Shown here: one piece after another, positions 26,801-34,939 of the stretch
Numbering within the stretch: the first letter of the stretch is position 1
Layout: each line of letters opens with the position of its first letter
From: Megalonaias nervosa
Taxonomy: Eukaryota > Mollusca > Bivalvia > Unionida > Unionidae
Assembly: GCA_016617855.1 (NCBI GenBank)
Contig: JAECUM010000807.1
Span: 232,874-296,873 of the forward strand
Direction: 5' to 3'
DNA length: 64,000 bases
Translations under genes and position numbers: made by a program
The notes under the pieces: model-generated
The model's input: the letters and a program-made list of their open reading frames with translations, nothing else
What the model was told of the DNA's origin: nothing
Databases searched by the model: none

Positions 26801-28965
26801 TTGTCCAGGTTATGAGAAACATTGACACTTGCAAGTTTTTAGGCAAACCATATACAGTGTTCTGATCATGGGAGCCATTAAACTGGCCAACATTATAAGT
26901 GATTTAGTCTTATACTGCATGATGTTCCAACAAAGATTCGTCTTACCAATGCAAAAAATTACTATGTTTAGTAATGTGAAATTACAATTTTTTATTTCCT
27001 CATGAGTCAAGAGCTAACTAAATGATTTACGGACAAAGAATTTTAACCTTTCCAAATTTAGATCAAATTTATTAGGAAAAATAGATTGTAAGTCTTATAT
27101 AAAAACCTTTTGCAAATAGATAAATAATTGTTACTGCAAATATATAGTTCTTCATTATAAAATTTAACAGTATACTGTTGCCTTTCATTTAACATAGATA
27201 TGGTCATGATTCTGTTAAACTTATCAGAACTTTGTCACTGTATTTAATGACTGGATTTTAACAGCCTTCCAAGCAATAAGGATTCTCATTTCTTTGTTAT
27301 TACAGAATACAGCATATGTGACAGTATCACAAATAAAGAAAAATCTTAATTGGGAAACAGAGAGAATACGTCGAGCTCTTGTAAGTAGGGAACTGCAGAT
27401 TTTTTAGACAAAGACAATAGATCATCTCTTGTTTTTTTTTCTAGGTTTTTCTTAGATTGTGAATTCTTTAACATCCACATACTTTACAACTGCTCGAATG
27501 TTAGTGGAATGCAGTTAGATAAAGAATTGATATAAAATGTGATCACCATAATGGTGATATTAGTAAGTAATACACAGATTTCTTGTTCCTAGTGTCTACA
27601 ATTGTACTTTTTTATTACCAGTTTTTTATGCCTCTACTCCGATAGTGGAAGGGTCATATTATTTTGCTAATCCATGCCTGTGCATCTGTGATAAATCCAT
27701 TTAAGTGCAGTCTCACAAAAACTGTTAAATGTAAAGGCAGTGTTTTCAGAAGCTTATGAAGTCCCTAGGGCCCCACTGGGTTGACTTTATGTGACTTTGC
27801 ACTCTCTGGAGCCCCTGCCTATTATTTGGTTGGGGCACCTGGTTTCCAAGTAGTCTAAAGTGCTTGCCTCTACCGATCACTGACATCTCACCTCAGTCCA
27901 CATGGGTTTGAATCTTGGGCTTGTTCAGTGTGGGAATGTGGAAAAGCTTGCCAGTAGCTCCCGTGGGTCGGTGGTTTTTATCTGATATTTTTTTGGTTCT
28001 TCCTCTACCAGTTATTCTGGTTGCCACGTATAGCCTATCATGTACTGAAAGAATGGCATTAGACCCACAATAACAACAATGACAACAACAACAAGAAGAA
28101 CAACATCAACTATTATTTGATTATATTGCTTTTACTTTCTTATTAGATAAACACAATTATGCTTGTTTATGTGAAGTCCCTTTAAATTACTACAGTAAAT
28201 TAATACTCATAGTTCAAGTTGATAGTATGTTATTGGTAAATTACTGTATCAGTTTCATGCAAGTAGTCCCCTTGGATACCATGTTAATTGTAAATTGTTG
28301 TGGTAAATTCATATTAGTGTCCCCATTGATACTATTTTATGGTAAATTATTTTTCTGTGTTCTTATTCAGTAAGAGAATTTTTGCAGTTCATTTAAATAA
28401 ATGTCTACAAATATAGTAAATTTGCCATATCATGAGTATTTGCTTTAAATTGCTGCATAGTTTAAAAAAAAATTAAATCTTATTTTTCGTCTTGGTCATT
28501 TTGAAGTTAGACTTTTCATTGGGGTATAATTAGTGCGACAATTCCATTTTCTTGTGCATTCTTTATGGATTATTGGTCACATGTTCACTCTCAGTATTTT
28601 ATTCTTGATTTTCAATATCTCCACCATCAGCACCTCTTTTGAATCACATGATCTTGACAATGTTTTGATTTAAACAAGTTTTTAACATATCTTTATTTTA
28701 AGGGAAACCTTTCTGTTGCAGATACTTGTTTATTACAGCTGATCTTTTTTATTACAGCTAGTCTATTAGATTTTATAAAATTAAAATCTGTCTCTTACAT
28801 GTACCTTTTTTTGAAAACCTGTCTATTACATATACTCTTTTTAGTATAACCTCTCTGTTACAGGACTACTTAGTGAAAGAAGGATTAGTTTGGACTGATG
28901 ACCAAAATAGTGAAATACAGTACTGGTTCCCTAGCCTATTTGCTGGAGCCATGAATGCATCATGA
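2510..28965 (+). CDS. SNF8: SNF8 (EAP30/VPS22), ESCRT-II subunit, complete, 8 exons
   Basis: Eight exons (2510-2563, 10349-10399, 16142-16280, 17426-17530, 20395-20467, 23974-24115, 27306-27380, 28864-28965) join in frame with GT-AG borders to 246 residues, close to the 258 of human SNF8. SNF8 is a winged-helix subunit of ESCRT-II, which works with VPS25 and VPS36 on endosomes to pass ubiquitinated cargo to ESCRT-III. Family blocks seen: start MHRRGAG, then [57 protein letters not shown] and the final EGLVW. The start codon is the first Met and matches the known N-terminus. Introns range from 1.1 to 7.8 kb and are packed with mobile DNA, but every reading frame and splice site is intact. The neighbouring ABCB gene is convergent. 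Confidence 0.95.
2623..2707. repeat. (CT)n(CA)n compound microsatellite
   Basis: About 50 nt of CT repeats pass directly into about 34 nt of CA repeats, 60 bp after SNF8 exon 1. Confidence 0.95.
2817..2978. mobile_element. second hairpin MITE with 8-bp target duplication
   Basis: A near-perfect inverted repeat with arms of about 75 bp: the left arm begins CACTGGAATCTGACG and the right arm read on the minus strand begins ACAGGAGTCTGACG. The loop is near 2893-2900. Perfect 8-bp direct repeats GATATTAC flank it (2809-2816 and 2979-2986), again the hAT signature. It differs in sequence from the MITE at 2057 and has no coding capacity. Confidence 0.75.
3221..4004. mobile_element. non-autonomous Mutator-like element with about 180-bp TIRs
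   Basis: The left end TAGTCCTACAATGTAAGAC matches the complement of the right end, TAATCCTATAATGTAAGAC. Similarity continues inward for about 180 bp on each side, including the shared TATCTCACACACTTGGCAG at about 3352 and in inverse near 3845. A 10-bp direct repeat GGGAACAACT flanks the unit (3211-3220, 4005-4014). Long TIRs with 9-10 bp target duplications point to the MULE group. The roughly 400-bp core shows no transposase frame. Confidence 0.65.
4015..5528. other. SNF8 intron 1 sequence, a short duplication only
   Basis: AT-rich intronic DNA. The one structure seen is a pair of direct repeats of about 45 bp (CAATGTTATATTTTGCTGAT and its variant) at about 5203 and 5281. Nothing else can be supported. 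Confidence 0.4.
5529..5723 (+). pseudogene. hAT transposase internal fragment (decayed)
   Basis: An open frame ending at TAA 5721-5723 reads [20 protein letters not shown] followed further on by [16 protein letters not shown]. The D-E-S-T-D-I-S motif is the start of the RNase H-like catalytic core of hAT transposases of the ZNF862/C17orf113-like group, and the first Asp is a catalytic residue. Only about 65 codons survive, so it is a fossil. A second piece of a similar gene lies downstream at 7338. Confidence 0.7.
6691..7050. repeat. 360-bp (AAT)n microsatellite with GAT/GAC variants
   Basis: AAT triplets interrupted by GAT and GAC. Because the period is three, all frames stay open and give runs of Asn, Ile or Tyr/Leu. 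These apparent proteins are artefacts of the repeat. Confidence 0.97.
7338..7490 (+). pseudogene. hAT transposase N-terminal zinc-finger fragment (decayed)
   Basis: Fifty codons ending at TAA 7488-7490 include [19 protein letters not shown] then GGKQNPFT. A Cys-x2-Cys pair next to G-K-Q-N-x-F-T is characteristic of the TTF/BED-like finger that begins hAT proteins such as ZNF862-like genes. In a working gene this would precede the D-E-S-T-D core. Here it lies about 1.6 kb downstream of it on the same strand, so the two are rearranged or come from different copies. Confidence 0.6.
7491..8564. other. SNF8 intron 1 sequence, nothing recognised
   Basis: AT-rich intronic DNA with short open frames of no recognisable content. 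Confidence 0.4.
8575..8830 (+). mobile_element. SINE-A copy 1, tRNA-Ser/Leu-like head, (AAC)n tail
   Basis: It starts with a tRNA-like segment: box A-like GAGTGGCCGAGTGATCTAAA and box B-like GGTTTGAGTCTC. A conserved body follows (GTGGGTCGGTGGTTC, CTGGCCGCCATGTATAGCC, AAAATGGCGTTAAA), then an (AAC)n tail. A perfect 10-bp direct repeat CTGTCCATCT flanks it (8565-8574, 8831-8840). Four more copies lie in the window. Confidence 0.85.
8917..8955. repeat. (AT)n microsatellite
   Basis: About 38 nt of alternating T and A. Confidence 0.95.
9103..9177. repeat. perfect two-copy tandem repeat, 39-bp period
   Basis: CACAATGCATTGAATGTTTA and the following 16 bases occur at 9103 and again at 9142 without mismatch. 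Confidence 0.9.
9373..9479. repeat. (CA)n(TA)n compound microsatellite
   Basis: CA repeats with CAGA variants pass into about 45 nt of TA repeats. Confidence 0.95.
9668..9906 (-). mobile_element. SINE-A copy 2, inverted and diverged
   Basis: On the minus strand it carries the same body as the copy at 8575: a tRNA-like start opposite ACTCAGTCACCGGGGTCCCC, GTGGGTTGGTGGTTC, and the C-C-A-x-x-TATA segment. The tail lies next to a T/A run near 9668-9680. It is older than copy 1, judging by the number of changes. Confidence 0.75.
10349..10399 (+). CDS. SNF8: SNF8 exon 2
   Basis: Between TTTATTTCAG and GTTCAA, 17 codons read [17 protein letters not shown], matching the AKYKERGTVLAEDQLAQ segment of the human protein. 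Phase 0 on both sides. Confidence 0.92.
11403..11614. mobile_element. MITE-P copy 1, palindromic, TA-rich ends
   Basis: The ends TATATACTCACTTATAAG and, inverted, TATATACTAGCTTATACG form TIRs. The interior holds inverted copies of CAGATCTGGGTCTGTGCAGT and related sequence. About 212 bp and non-coding. Relatives lie at 26357 and 42088. TA-bounded ends suggest a Tc1/mariner-type mover. Confidence 0.7.
12045..12262 (+). mobile_element. SINE-C copy 1, tRNA-derived
   Basis: The head resembles a tRNA: GCCATGGTAGCTCAGTGGAT (box A region), then GGTGCAGGTTCGCCTACCG (box B region). The body ends GCCATGCCATGAAACC with an AAACC-like tail. The inverted copy at 42335 shares the body and tail. It is not a tRNA gene: the anticodon arm does not pair convincingly and the body continues well past tRNA length. 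Confidence 0.7.
12590..14633. repeat. complex inverted-repeat block (foldback or TIR element)
   Basis: Two inverted pairs interlock. About 13311-13530 is repeated in inverse at about 14420-14633; both share the AGAGTGAAG start, TTTGTAAA, ATTTATTTCCC and AAGTCCTATC. About 12590-13300 is repeated in inverse at about 13540-14410, with shared blocks such as GTTGTGACCAGTTT, ATTCTTGGACAAAGA, ATTTACTGGA and CCTTCCATCTT. The order A-B-A'-B' is not a simple hairpin. A likely reading is a 1.3-kb element with about 200-bp TIRs (B) next to a partial inverted relative. No transposase frame was seen. Confidence 0.6.
13745..14056. repeat. perfect 2 x 156-bp tandem duplication
   Basis: The 156 bp from 13745 to 13900, beginning TCAACTTAAACTGGTCACAA and ending CCGAGCGGCACA, recur at 13901-14056 with no difference that I can see. 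It sits inside the inverted-repeat block, only one arm of which is diverged. Confidence 0.92.
15280..15836. repeat. minisatellite, nine copies of 62 bp
   Basis: Units begin AGTCTTAATGCAGGGTCAAT at 15280, 15342, 15404, 15466, 15528, 15590, 15652, 15714 and 15776. Copies differ by only a few bases; the last lacks one base near its middle. It ends about 300 bp before SNF8 exon 3. Confidence 0.95.
16142..16280 (+). CDS. SNF8: SNF8 exon 3
   Basis: It begins ATGGCCAAG directly after TTTTTTTTCAG and encodes 46 residues including [20 protein letters not shown], the strongly conserved N-terminal helical region. It ends GCTT before GTAAGA; the last T is completed by exon 4 to a Ser codon. The internal Met here can be mistaken for the gene start, but exons 1 and 2 supply the real N-terminus. 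Confidence 0.95.
16460..16640. repeat. minisatellite of about 28 bp, six copies
   Basis: Units of TACATGTAGGTACATGTATG plus TAGATAGA repeat with small changes. The apparent Tyr/Thr/Leu/His-rich frames on the minus strand in all three phases come from the repeat. Confidence 0.9.
17426..17530 (+). CDS. SNF8: SNF8 exon 4
   Basis: Bounded by TTAATCAG and GTAATT. It carries the family signature [19 protein letters not shown] then [13 protein letters not shown], the first winged-helix domain. Split codons at both ends join in phase with exons 3 and 5. Confidence 0.96.
17672..17768. repeat. left fragment of the 37-bp minisatellite
   Basis: Two to three units related to AAATGATCAGCTTGAATTAC lie here. 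The same array resumes at 19833 after the transposon at 17769, so the two parts were one array before insertion. Confidence 0.8.
18056..18116. repeat. (GA)n microsatellite
   Basis: About 60 nt of GA repeats inside element X. The matching position of the copy at 32048 has a short CTCTCT run, so the tract appears to have grown in this copy. Confidence 0.95.
19459..19514. repeat. (AT)n microsatellite
   Basis: About 55 nt of alternating A and T inside element X. Confidence 0.95.
19833..20371. repeat. minisatellite, about 14 copies of 36-41 bp
   Basis: Units such as AAATGATCAGCTTGAATTAC ACATGCACACTGAGTAC vary in length by the presence of TTAAAA or a missing A. The array ends 24 bp before SNF8 exon 5, so it abuts the branch-point and acceptor region of that exon. 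Confidence 0.92.
20395..20467 (+). CDS. SNF8: SNF8 exon 5
   Basis: After TTTCCTTGCAG, 23 full codons read [20 protein letters not shown] and DIS, ending AT before GTAAGT. They correspond to LITLEELHQQVLKGRGKFAQD in human SNF8. Confidence 0.93.
20757..21066 (+). mobile_element. SINE-B copy 1, tRNA-derived
   Basis: Box A region TGGCCTAGTGGCTAGAGCG and box B region GGGTTTAAACCCTGGCC, followed by a 230-bp body (TCATACCAAAGACTTA, GCTCAGCATTAAGAGGTTAG, ACTGGGTGGGACATCATG, ATCACTATAAACTGCC, TTGTTAAAGCTAC). Imperfect flanking repeats GCAGTCGTATTTG and GCAGTCATATCTG suggest the target duplication. Copies at 25962 and 63503. Confidence 0.85.
21110..21306 (+). mobile_element. SINE-D, tRNA-like, (AACC)n tail
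   Basis: A box B-like TATGTTTGATACCAACCC lies about 60 bp in. The body ends GTGCCATTAAAACCAGTCAA then CCAACCAACC. The 3' end resembles GTGTGCCATTAAAACCAGTT at 12396, a likely truncated relative. Confidence 0.55.
22785..23036. repeat. degenerate minisatellite of about 45 bp, six copies
   Basis: Diverged units share GTTATCCTACCA, GGGAGGTAACCCA and CTGTGAGG. The variation between units shows the array is old. Confidence 0.75.
23789..23820. repeat. (CA)n microsatellite
   Basis: About 32 nt of AC repeats, 150 bp before SNF8 exon 6. Confidence 0.95.
23974..24115 (+). CDS. SNF8: SNF8 exon 6
   Basis: Begins after AATATCAG. It encodes [37 protein letters not shown] and TSVIQQAQ, the linker and start of the second winged helix, and ends before GTTTGT. 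The family's QSVP and ELxMDH are intact. Confidence 0.95.
24596..24992. repeat. short-unit minisatellite, about 20 copies of 18-20 bp
   Basis: Variants of AATACAAAACTTGCTTTAAC, with AATATGAAAC and ACAATGCAAAAC forms. Frame-open stretches here on both strands (FVLVKASFA and similar) are by-products. Confidence 0.9.
25808..25961. repeat. about 24-bp minisatellite, interrupted by SINE-B
   Basis: Units like ATAGATAAATGTATTATGAC repeat here and resume at 26287-26330 after the SINE. Confidence 0.8.
25962..26280 (+). mobile_element. SINE-B copy 2
   Basis: The best-preserved head: TGGCCTTGTGGTTAGAGTG (box A) and GGTTCGATCCCCGGCC (a consensus RNA polymerase III box B). The body is as in the copy at 20757. 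Direct repeats ACTTGCATAGAC (25950-25961) and ACTTGTTTAGAC (26281-26292) flank it, which places the insertion inside the 24-bp minisatellite. Confidence 0.88.
26357..26568. mobile_element. MITE-P copy 2
   Basis: Same ends and palindromic body as 11403-11614: AACTGCAAACTGCATAGACC, CTGATCTGGGTCTGTGCAGT, GTAGTTTGCAGTTTGACTGG. Diverged by scattered changes. Confidence 0.7.
27306..27380 (+). CDS. SNF8: SNF8 exon 7
   Basis: TTATTACAG precedes 25 codons [20 protein letters not shown] and IRRAL, ending before GTAAGT. Matches GYVTVSEIKASLKWETERARQVL of the family. Confidence 0.95.
27829..28109 (+). mobile_element. SINE-A copy 3
   Basis: Diverged head, then CCCGTGGGTCGGTGGTTTTT, GTTGCCACGTATAGCCTATC and an (AAC/AAG)n tail. 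A perfect 10-bp repeat CTATTATTTG (27819-27828, 28110-28119) flanks it. Confidence 0.8.
28864..28965 (+). CDS. SNF8: SNF8 exon 8 (stop codon)
   Basis: After TCTGTTACAG, 33 codons [14 protein letters not shown]... WFPSLF ... MNAS precede TGA at 28963-28965. The human protein continues about 15 residues further past the Phe, so this C-terminus is shorter. The ESCRT-II winged helix itself is complete. Confidence 0.94.
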   Translation, partial: DYLVKEGLVWTDDQNSEIQYWFPSLFAGAMNAS

Positions 28966-31440
28966 ACAGAACTTTGTTAATTAACTAGAACCAGTCTTTG
29001 ATGTAGAACTGCTTCTCTATTTTTTTCTGCAGGAAGAGGTGTTATGCACAGAGCATCACTGATTTTCAAAACCAGTCTGTGATACAGTACTGATTAACCT
29101 TTTGTTTATTTTGTATAGAATAATATCAAGTAAAAGAATGATATGAAAACTAATTTGATCAGTCTGTGAGAAATGGAAATACTGCTCCTTCTAGTGTCGT
29201 GTTATAGAGCTATTTTGTTCGCATAATATTGCTTCATAATATTGCTTGATGTATTTATTAACATTAAATTGATGAGAATTGAGAATTCTTCTCATGAATG
29301 TTATAATAATTTGCACAAAAATAATACAGTAGTCTTAAATTTTTGTTGTTATTAACACTCTTTCCCTTCACTAAGTTTAATTGTCATATTGGGTCCTGGA
29401 CAAGACATTCTGTCGTAGTTTGAACCATGCATCGAGGAAGTTTTACAAATGCACGTTTAAAATACGGGCTACCTAGACAATCCTAAAGGCTGAATCCTTA
29501 CGCGGTTCATGTTAGATGATTCAGTTCGGCAAATAGGCCTACTGGCTGATGATAGTGATGGCAATTTATTTTAAAGCTTTGAATTACATCAAATTATTGG
29601 AGCCAGAAAAGTATTAAAAGTGAGAACTTTAGCTGATGCAGCTTGACTGAAATTGAGCTTTGAACTGAGTGGGTCGTGTATGGAATTAGAACCGGAACTG
29701 ATGTCATTTTGAAAGCTCAAAAGTATATTACACTGCAAATATATGTCAACTGTTTGACCAAAATTGGCACACCATATAACAAATTCATAACTTTTCAAAC
29801 ACTAGATATGTAATTTTAATAGGTCTGATCACCAGCATAAGAGGTGTAAATTTCTGGACTATTCATTTGGCGATTGTTAGCAGAAATCTCGGGGGTTATA
29901 AACACGGATTAACTCTCTCTTATTCTTGAGGAGTGTTTTAATGTATTGCCTGGATATTTTATTTACTACTCAGTTTACAGGTAGAAGAACAAGTGCAATT
30001 TAAACGGTGAATAGTAACATGGATATATATTCTCTGATTTACATGAATTATATTTTTTTTCGGAGTAAGTCAATGCAAGGTGAATTCTAATGTACATTCG
30101 GGGACGATTTACTGCTAAATTATCCTAGATAGGAATAACATTGGGATATATGTTTTCACTGTCTTCTGAATTCAATTGAAGAAATGCAGGGATATTACAA
30201 ATTTATTTAATTTAGTGTACTATATAAACTTTTCATATTTTAAACATGTTTGCAAATTCCCAAAGTCCGGAAAATTGTGATTTCAATTTTTATCAGATTT
30301 TGGTGTAATATCTTAAGGTTTATGAGTGGAAAAATAAAACAGAAACATAAATATGTAATAATGAGGGTAAATCCCAAAAGATTAACAGTTCTCCTTAAAA
30401 ATACATCATTCAAAATACCTTGAGCATAGTTACATATTGCCTTATAAGGGTTCAGATCAATTTCATAAATAATCCAAAATTAAAATTATGAAGTGAATAT
30501 ATTTATTTGATCAAAATACCACTATGTGAACAAGTGATTTAAGAAAGTGGAACGTAAGCAGAGCTTATGTTAGTGATAAATCTTTTTTTGGAGCTAAAGT
30601 ATCGAAAAGACATTACCGATGAGCAGTGAGAAAATGTACATAATAAACATAAGGAACAGTTTCCAAACTTGTTCCAACTGGTTATACTAGCTATGTATAT
30701 GCCCCATCAGCAGAGGTGTCTCAGCATAGAACAATATTCATACACTGGTGAGGAACAGATTAAGCTCAGAAAAATCAACAGATTAATGCATATACAACTA
30801 AAGGTAACATCTTTTAAAGATTTTGATTTCATTATGACTCTAACAGAGTGTAGCTGGAAGATAGATGGATGGATATTGTAGTGTTAGGTATATAGTGAAC
30901 TATGGCCATGTGGTCCTCTCCCTCATTTTTGTTCTACTCCCACCCCCCATTTGATAAAATCCTGGCAGCATCTCTGACGTGAAAGCACTGGAGTTGCAGC
31001 TGGAGAAGAAAGTACAGAAGCTAAAGGGCAATAGTAAACATCTGGGTTACAATGACTTTCTTTTTAAATATCATTTCCCTATATATTACATTTATTTCTG
31101 TATTGGTTTTGTATTTGTTTCTGGTATTTAAATTATCAACTGAAGCAGGACACTTGATACCGTGAGTAGTCACTGAAAACTGGTCATTGAAAAGTAATTG
31201 AATTCTTTTTGTGTGCCTGTGTGGACCTGATATTTAAAGAATGCCTGGACATTGTGTTTATAACCCTTGTGGGAAGAAGCTCATGACTTCAAAAACCTGG
31301 ATAGGGCTTTCCAAACCTAAAACTAAAGTATCATGTTGGCAATGCAGGTCAGTAAACTTGTCACATTATTAGGTCTGGAAATTTTTATTTTTTGGTCTGG
31401 AAAAGGTCTTAAATCTTTTTCTAAATTTGTGGCATTAACC
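28966..31440. other. SNF8 3' flank, no gene seen
   Basis: AT-rich DNA that should contain the 3' UTR. I see no AATAAA within the first kilobase, so the polyadenylation site is undetermined. No repeats or coding segments recognised. Confidence 0.4.
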
Positions 31441-31674
31441 CTGAGTAGAACTTTGATTATCTGGCATCCGCTTAACCATCAGTGTCTGTTAACCGTCAGG
31501 GCATTGTACGTCAAAATATTAAAAATAGGTAAATGTACGTATGCAGATATTATGATTTCATGATGACCCAGTCTATTGTATAATACTTTTAATGTACATA
31601 ATCTGTTATCTGTCTGTTCTCATATCTGTGATGGTCTCGGTCCCACACCCTGACGGATAATCAAAGTTCTACTG
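31441..31674. mobile_element. short pogo/Tigger-like MITE
   Basis: TIRs: left GAGTAGAACTTTGATTATCT, right in inverse CAGTAGAACTTTGATTATCC, with TA at the right edge (31675-31676). About 235 bp, no coding frame. The ends differ from the larger Tigger element at 32768. Confidence 0.55.
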
Positions 31675-32767
31675 TATCACTATGTTATTGGCTACATATA
31701 ATATGTACCACTACATTGGTGTTTTTACTCTGTTGTAAGCCTATGTAAAAATGCCTGAAATCAAATTTAGTTGTAATTCTTTTCCCTTGTAACAATAATA
31801 TTGCAGTATGTATTATCAAACAGCTTTTAAGGCAGATGCTTTGGTGGCAACAGACAGTTTTATTTTGCTGATTAAAAGTAGACCAGTATGAAGTATTCAT
31901 TTAGTCAAACATTGGAAATCACTCATACTAGAAGTTAGGACCTGGTAGAATGTTGATAATTTTAGAACACCTTGTTCACTTACACTACCAGCTGATTCAC
32001 TATGTTTCTTGTTGGTTTGAGCTCATGAGATTCATCGGTATATATATGGTATATCATGTAATTTTTGGTGTCTTTTAATTTTTCGTACACCATCTAGCTA
32101 TAAAAATACCAAACAATTAAATGTATTGTGTTTTTTCATAATAACTCTTTGTATTTTTTATCAGATTCTTTAAATTTTCATATTTTAATTATTGGTCTAC
32201 TGAGAAGATTTATGTTTGCAAATAAGATAAGAAATATTGCCATTTATTTTGGCAAAAAAAATAAGAGAATAAAGTCATGTGCAGCTGAGGTGTTTCTTGC
32301 TGTTTTTTATCTTTTTGTTATTTTTTAACCATATATTTTGAAGTGTTAAAATTTATGAGAGGTACCCATCTAAAATAGATTTAAAATATACAGAGGTATG
32401 ATTTAGACGACCAAAGTATTATTTTGCTAAGCATGTTAGAAATGGTGGGTAACCTTGGGCAAGTTCCTAATTGAGGCATCAAATAATGAAATCAATGTAT
32501 GATTTAGATAAACATGATATTGCACACAGAGACAACATTATCGTTTCAGCTCTCTCTCTCATGTTCGCTAATAATAACAAAAGGTTTTTTTGAGTAATTT
32601 TATTCTTATTGTAATTGGATTCTTGAGAACAAAATGAAACAAAAATTATATATTTGTTTTGTACATTAATACTGACAGGTCATGGAGTATTTTGTATCAC
32701 ATAGACCTTGTTGGGTCTGATCCATTTATTTTTCATACATGGTCAGTACTCCAAAATAATTTTTTTA

Positions 32768-34871
32768 CAGTCCTACCCGTTTATGTCGACATCCTCGGGC
32801 CCAAGGAAATATTGTCGACATAGGCGGATGTCGAGATAAGTGTTGGGGGGTGTGTCTGAAAAATAGATACAAGTTAATTCGTCAGTAAGGGGTGACCTGT
32901 CGTCAGTGAGTAGCATTTACACTTTTGAGAAAAGAAACAATGGAAATTTTGAGTACAAGAAGACAAAACCAGTGTGAAATACACTTGTATATTGACAAAT
33001 TACATTTTGGTTACCTTTGTGTAATAAAATCCACAATAAAATATTGCATCGGTCACATCCTGTTATGAAAAACATTACGATATTCAATGTCGGCATTAGC
33101 ACATAGTTATTTACATGCTTCAAGTACATGTACATGTACCTTAAATTGGCCTAGATTTTGGTCAGTCTGTTCCCATCTTATTGAGGCTACCAAGGAGATG
33201 GGGCTATTCACAGGGAAATGAAAACCTGTCAACAAGTTGATTTAAATAGTACATGTATTTAGTTACAGAAGTCATCATGAAAAGTACATAAAAGCGAACA
33301 AGCGATATGCGGCTGATATGATTAATGAAGGCATAAAATTGTATACATTGACACATACTAATGAGGTATTGAAAGAAAATGATTCTTACAATACAATATT
33401 GTAACAATGTCAGCTCAAGTGGTGTACATTTAAAATACGTCCCGGAGATAACAAGTTATGAATTCTCTCAAAATACAAATACACTGTACATGTAGCAGTA
33501 AAAGATTTTAATGACAAATACAATGACCTTTAATTGAGATTATCTATAGCATAATCAATGCATAAAATTACAATAAAATTTAATTTAATTTAATTAAAAT
33601 TAAATGTTGTTAGCACAAAAAGTGGGCATGGGAGATAACGAGAGTGCATGCATTTCTGAACTTCATGCAAGCTTCTTCTGTTTGAGCCTTGATAGTTGTT
33701 CTCTCTGGAGAAGACGCTGCAACTTTTCCAAGTGACCATGCGCTTCTTCCGATATTACCAATGAGTTAGATTGCGCAAAAAATCTTGTCAAACCATCGCA
33801 CATTTAAGTTGGGCTTTCCATCCATCAAGCTGTGATGTGTCTGCTGAGTTGGCTTCTCCACAAATCCTTTTGTATCCGATGTTGTGACGAACTATAAAGT
33901 GACTGAACCAACCACTTGTTGCAGCGAAGTTCTCCACACTAAGTTTTTTCGCAAATTCTTTCGTTTTTTCGATGATCATATCACGATCTATGGATAAGGT
34001 GGAATGTGCAATGCGGGTTTCATTTAACCATTTTGCTGTGGCTTCCTCCATGTCTTCAAATTTAACAGTCTTCTGCTTCTTCCTTTGGGGAGTGCAATTA
34101 CCTTCAACGTAGTCTTTCTTTATAGACTCAGCAACTTTCATCCATCCTGACCGGATGTTATGTTTAAGAGAAAATTTTTCAGACATCTTTGCGAGATGCC
34201 CCACCCTCAACTTCCTTAACAGCCAGATATTTAGTTTCCAGAGACTGTAAATTTAATCTGTGTTTTACACTGCCGTTGGTAGCCATCGTAAATATAAATA
34301 AAGTTAAAAAGGAAACTTTCACAGCAAAATAAACTTGTTTTAGTCACCGATCACTTTGGAAAATGCAAGAATTGATTAGATTTCATTGCTTTTATTTAAG
34401 TCGCTGCGAGAAGCCAACTTTATAGGACCAACCAAAAGCCTGGTTTTTTTTTTTTTTTTTTTATCCGAACGCGACATTGAAGCCTGGTCGGAACTGGCCG
34501 CTTGCCGACATAAATGTTTAGGTGGGTAAATTAAAGCGTGGCGGCAAGATCAACTAATTGTTGAACAAAGTATGGGTTGGAACTGGCAGCTGGTCGACAT
34601 AAATGACTAGGGGTAAATTAAAGCCTGGCGGCAAGATCAACTAATTGTTAAACAAAGTATGGGTTGGAACTGGCAGCTTGTCGACATAAATGATTAGAAA
34701 ACAAAGGGTTTGTTCAAGCTGGGACCAAGGGCTTCTGTCGACATGTACGTTTATTTTTTATCTCGACGTCGACATAAGCATGACAGTTTTGGTAGTAACA
34801 GTAGACCAAGGGACCAGGACTTTGCTTTTTTGTCGAAATAGGCGGCTTGTCGACATAAGTGGGTAGGACTG
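32768..34871 (-). mobile_element. pogo/Tigger DNA transposon, 2.1 kb, internally deleted
   Basis: TIRs are CAGTCCTACCCGTTTATGTC (left) and, inverted, CAGTCCTACCCACTTATGTC (right). TA dinucleotides stand directly outside both ends (32766-32767, 34872-34873), the standard Tc1/mariner-pogo target duplication. The sub-terminal TGTCGACATAAATG/AGG motif repeats several times near the right end (34503-34690). It carries one decayed transposase-related ORF on the minus strand and lies inside element X copy 2. Confidence 0.88.
33663..34286 (-). pseudogene. Tigger/pogo transposase relic: DNA-binding half plus tail
   Basis: Three pieces on the minus strand. From ATG at 34286, 35 codons with the psq-type start (EVEGGASRKDV). 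After a frameshift near 34180, an open frame to 33788 carries the CENP-B type helix-turn-helix: KFSLKHNIRSGWMKV, EEATAKWLNETR, then ATSGWFSHFIVRHNIGYKRI and CGEANSADTSQLD. After it, in another frame, 33777-33663 reads EEAHGHLEKLQRLLQREQLS and ends TGA, which looks like the transposase C-terminal tail. The whole DDE catalytic domain, normally about 200 residues between these parts, is missing. It could not transpose itself but kept its TIRs. Confidence 0.82.
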
Positions 34872-34939
34872 TACCTATAATTTTTTGTACTCTGAAATGA
34901 ATAGTTATATTTTTGTGTATGAAAAACATGAAATATGGC

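Larger units (their letters stand above)
32048..34939. mobile_element. TIR element X copy 2, split by a Tigger element
   Basis: Outer ends GTATATCATGTAATTTTT and, inverted from 34939, CCATATTTCATGTTTTTC resemble the TIRs of element X at 17769. Inner blocks match that copy in inverse: GAAGATTTATGTTTGCAAAT (32204), TTATTGTAATTGGATTCTTGA (from 32607), ATTTTTCATACATGGTCAGT (from 32728). Without the insertion at 32768-34871 it is only about 790 bp, so it is a deleted relative. Confidence 0.6.

Noticed and set aside
34181..34290. A nonsense codon in the Tigger ORF after K-D-V
   Set aside because: Closer reading shows the adjacent frame continues the protein, so it is a frameshift and not a simple stop.
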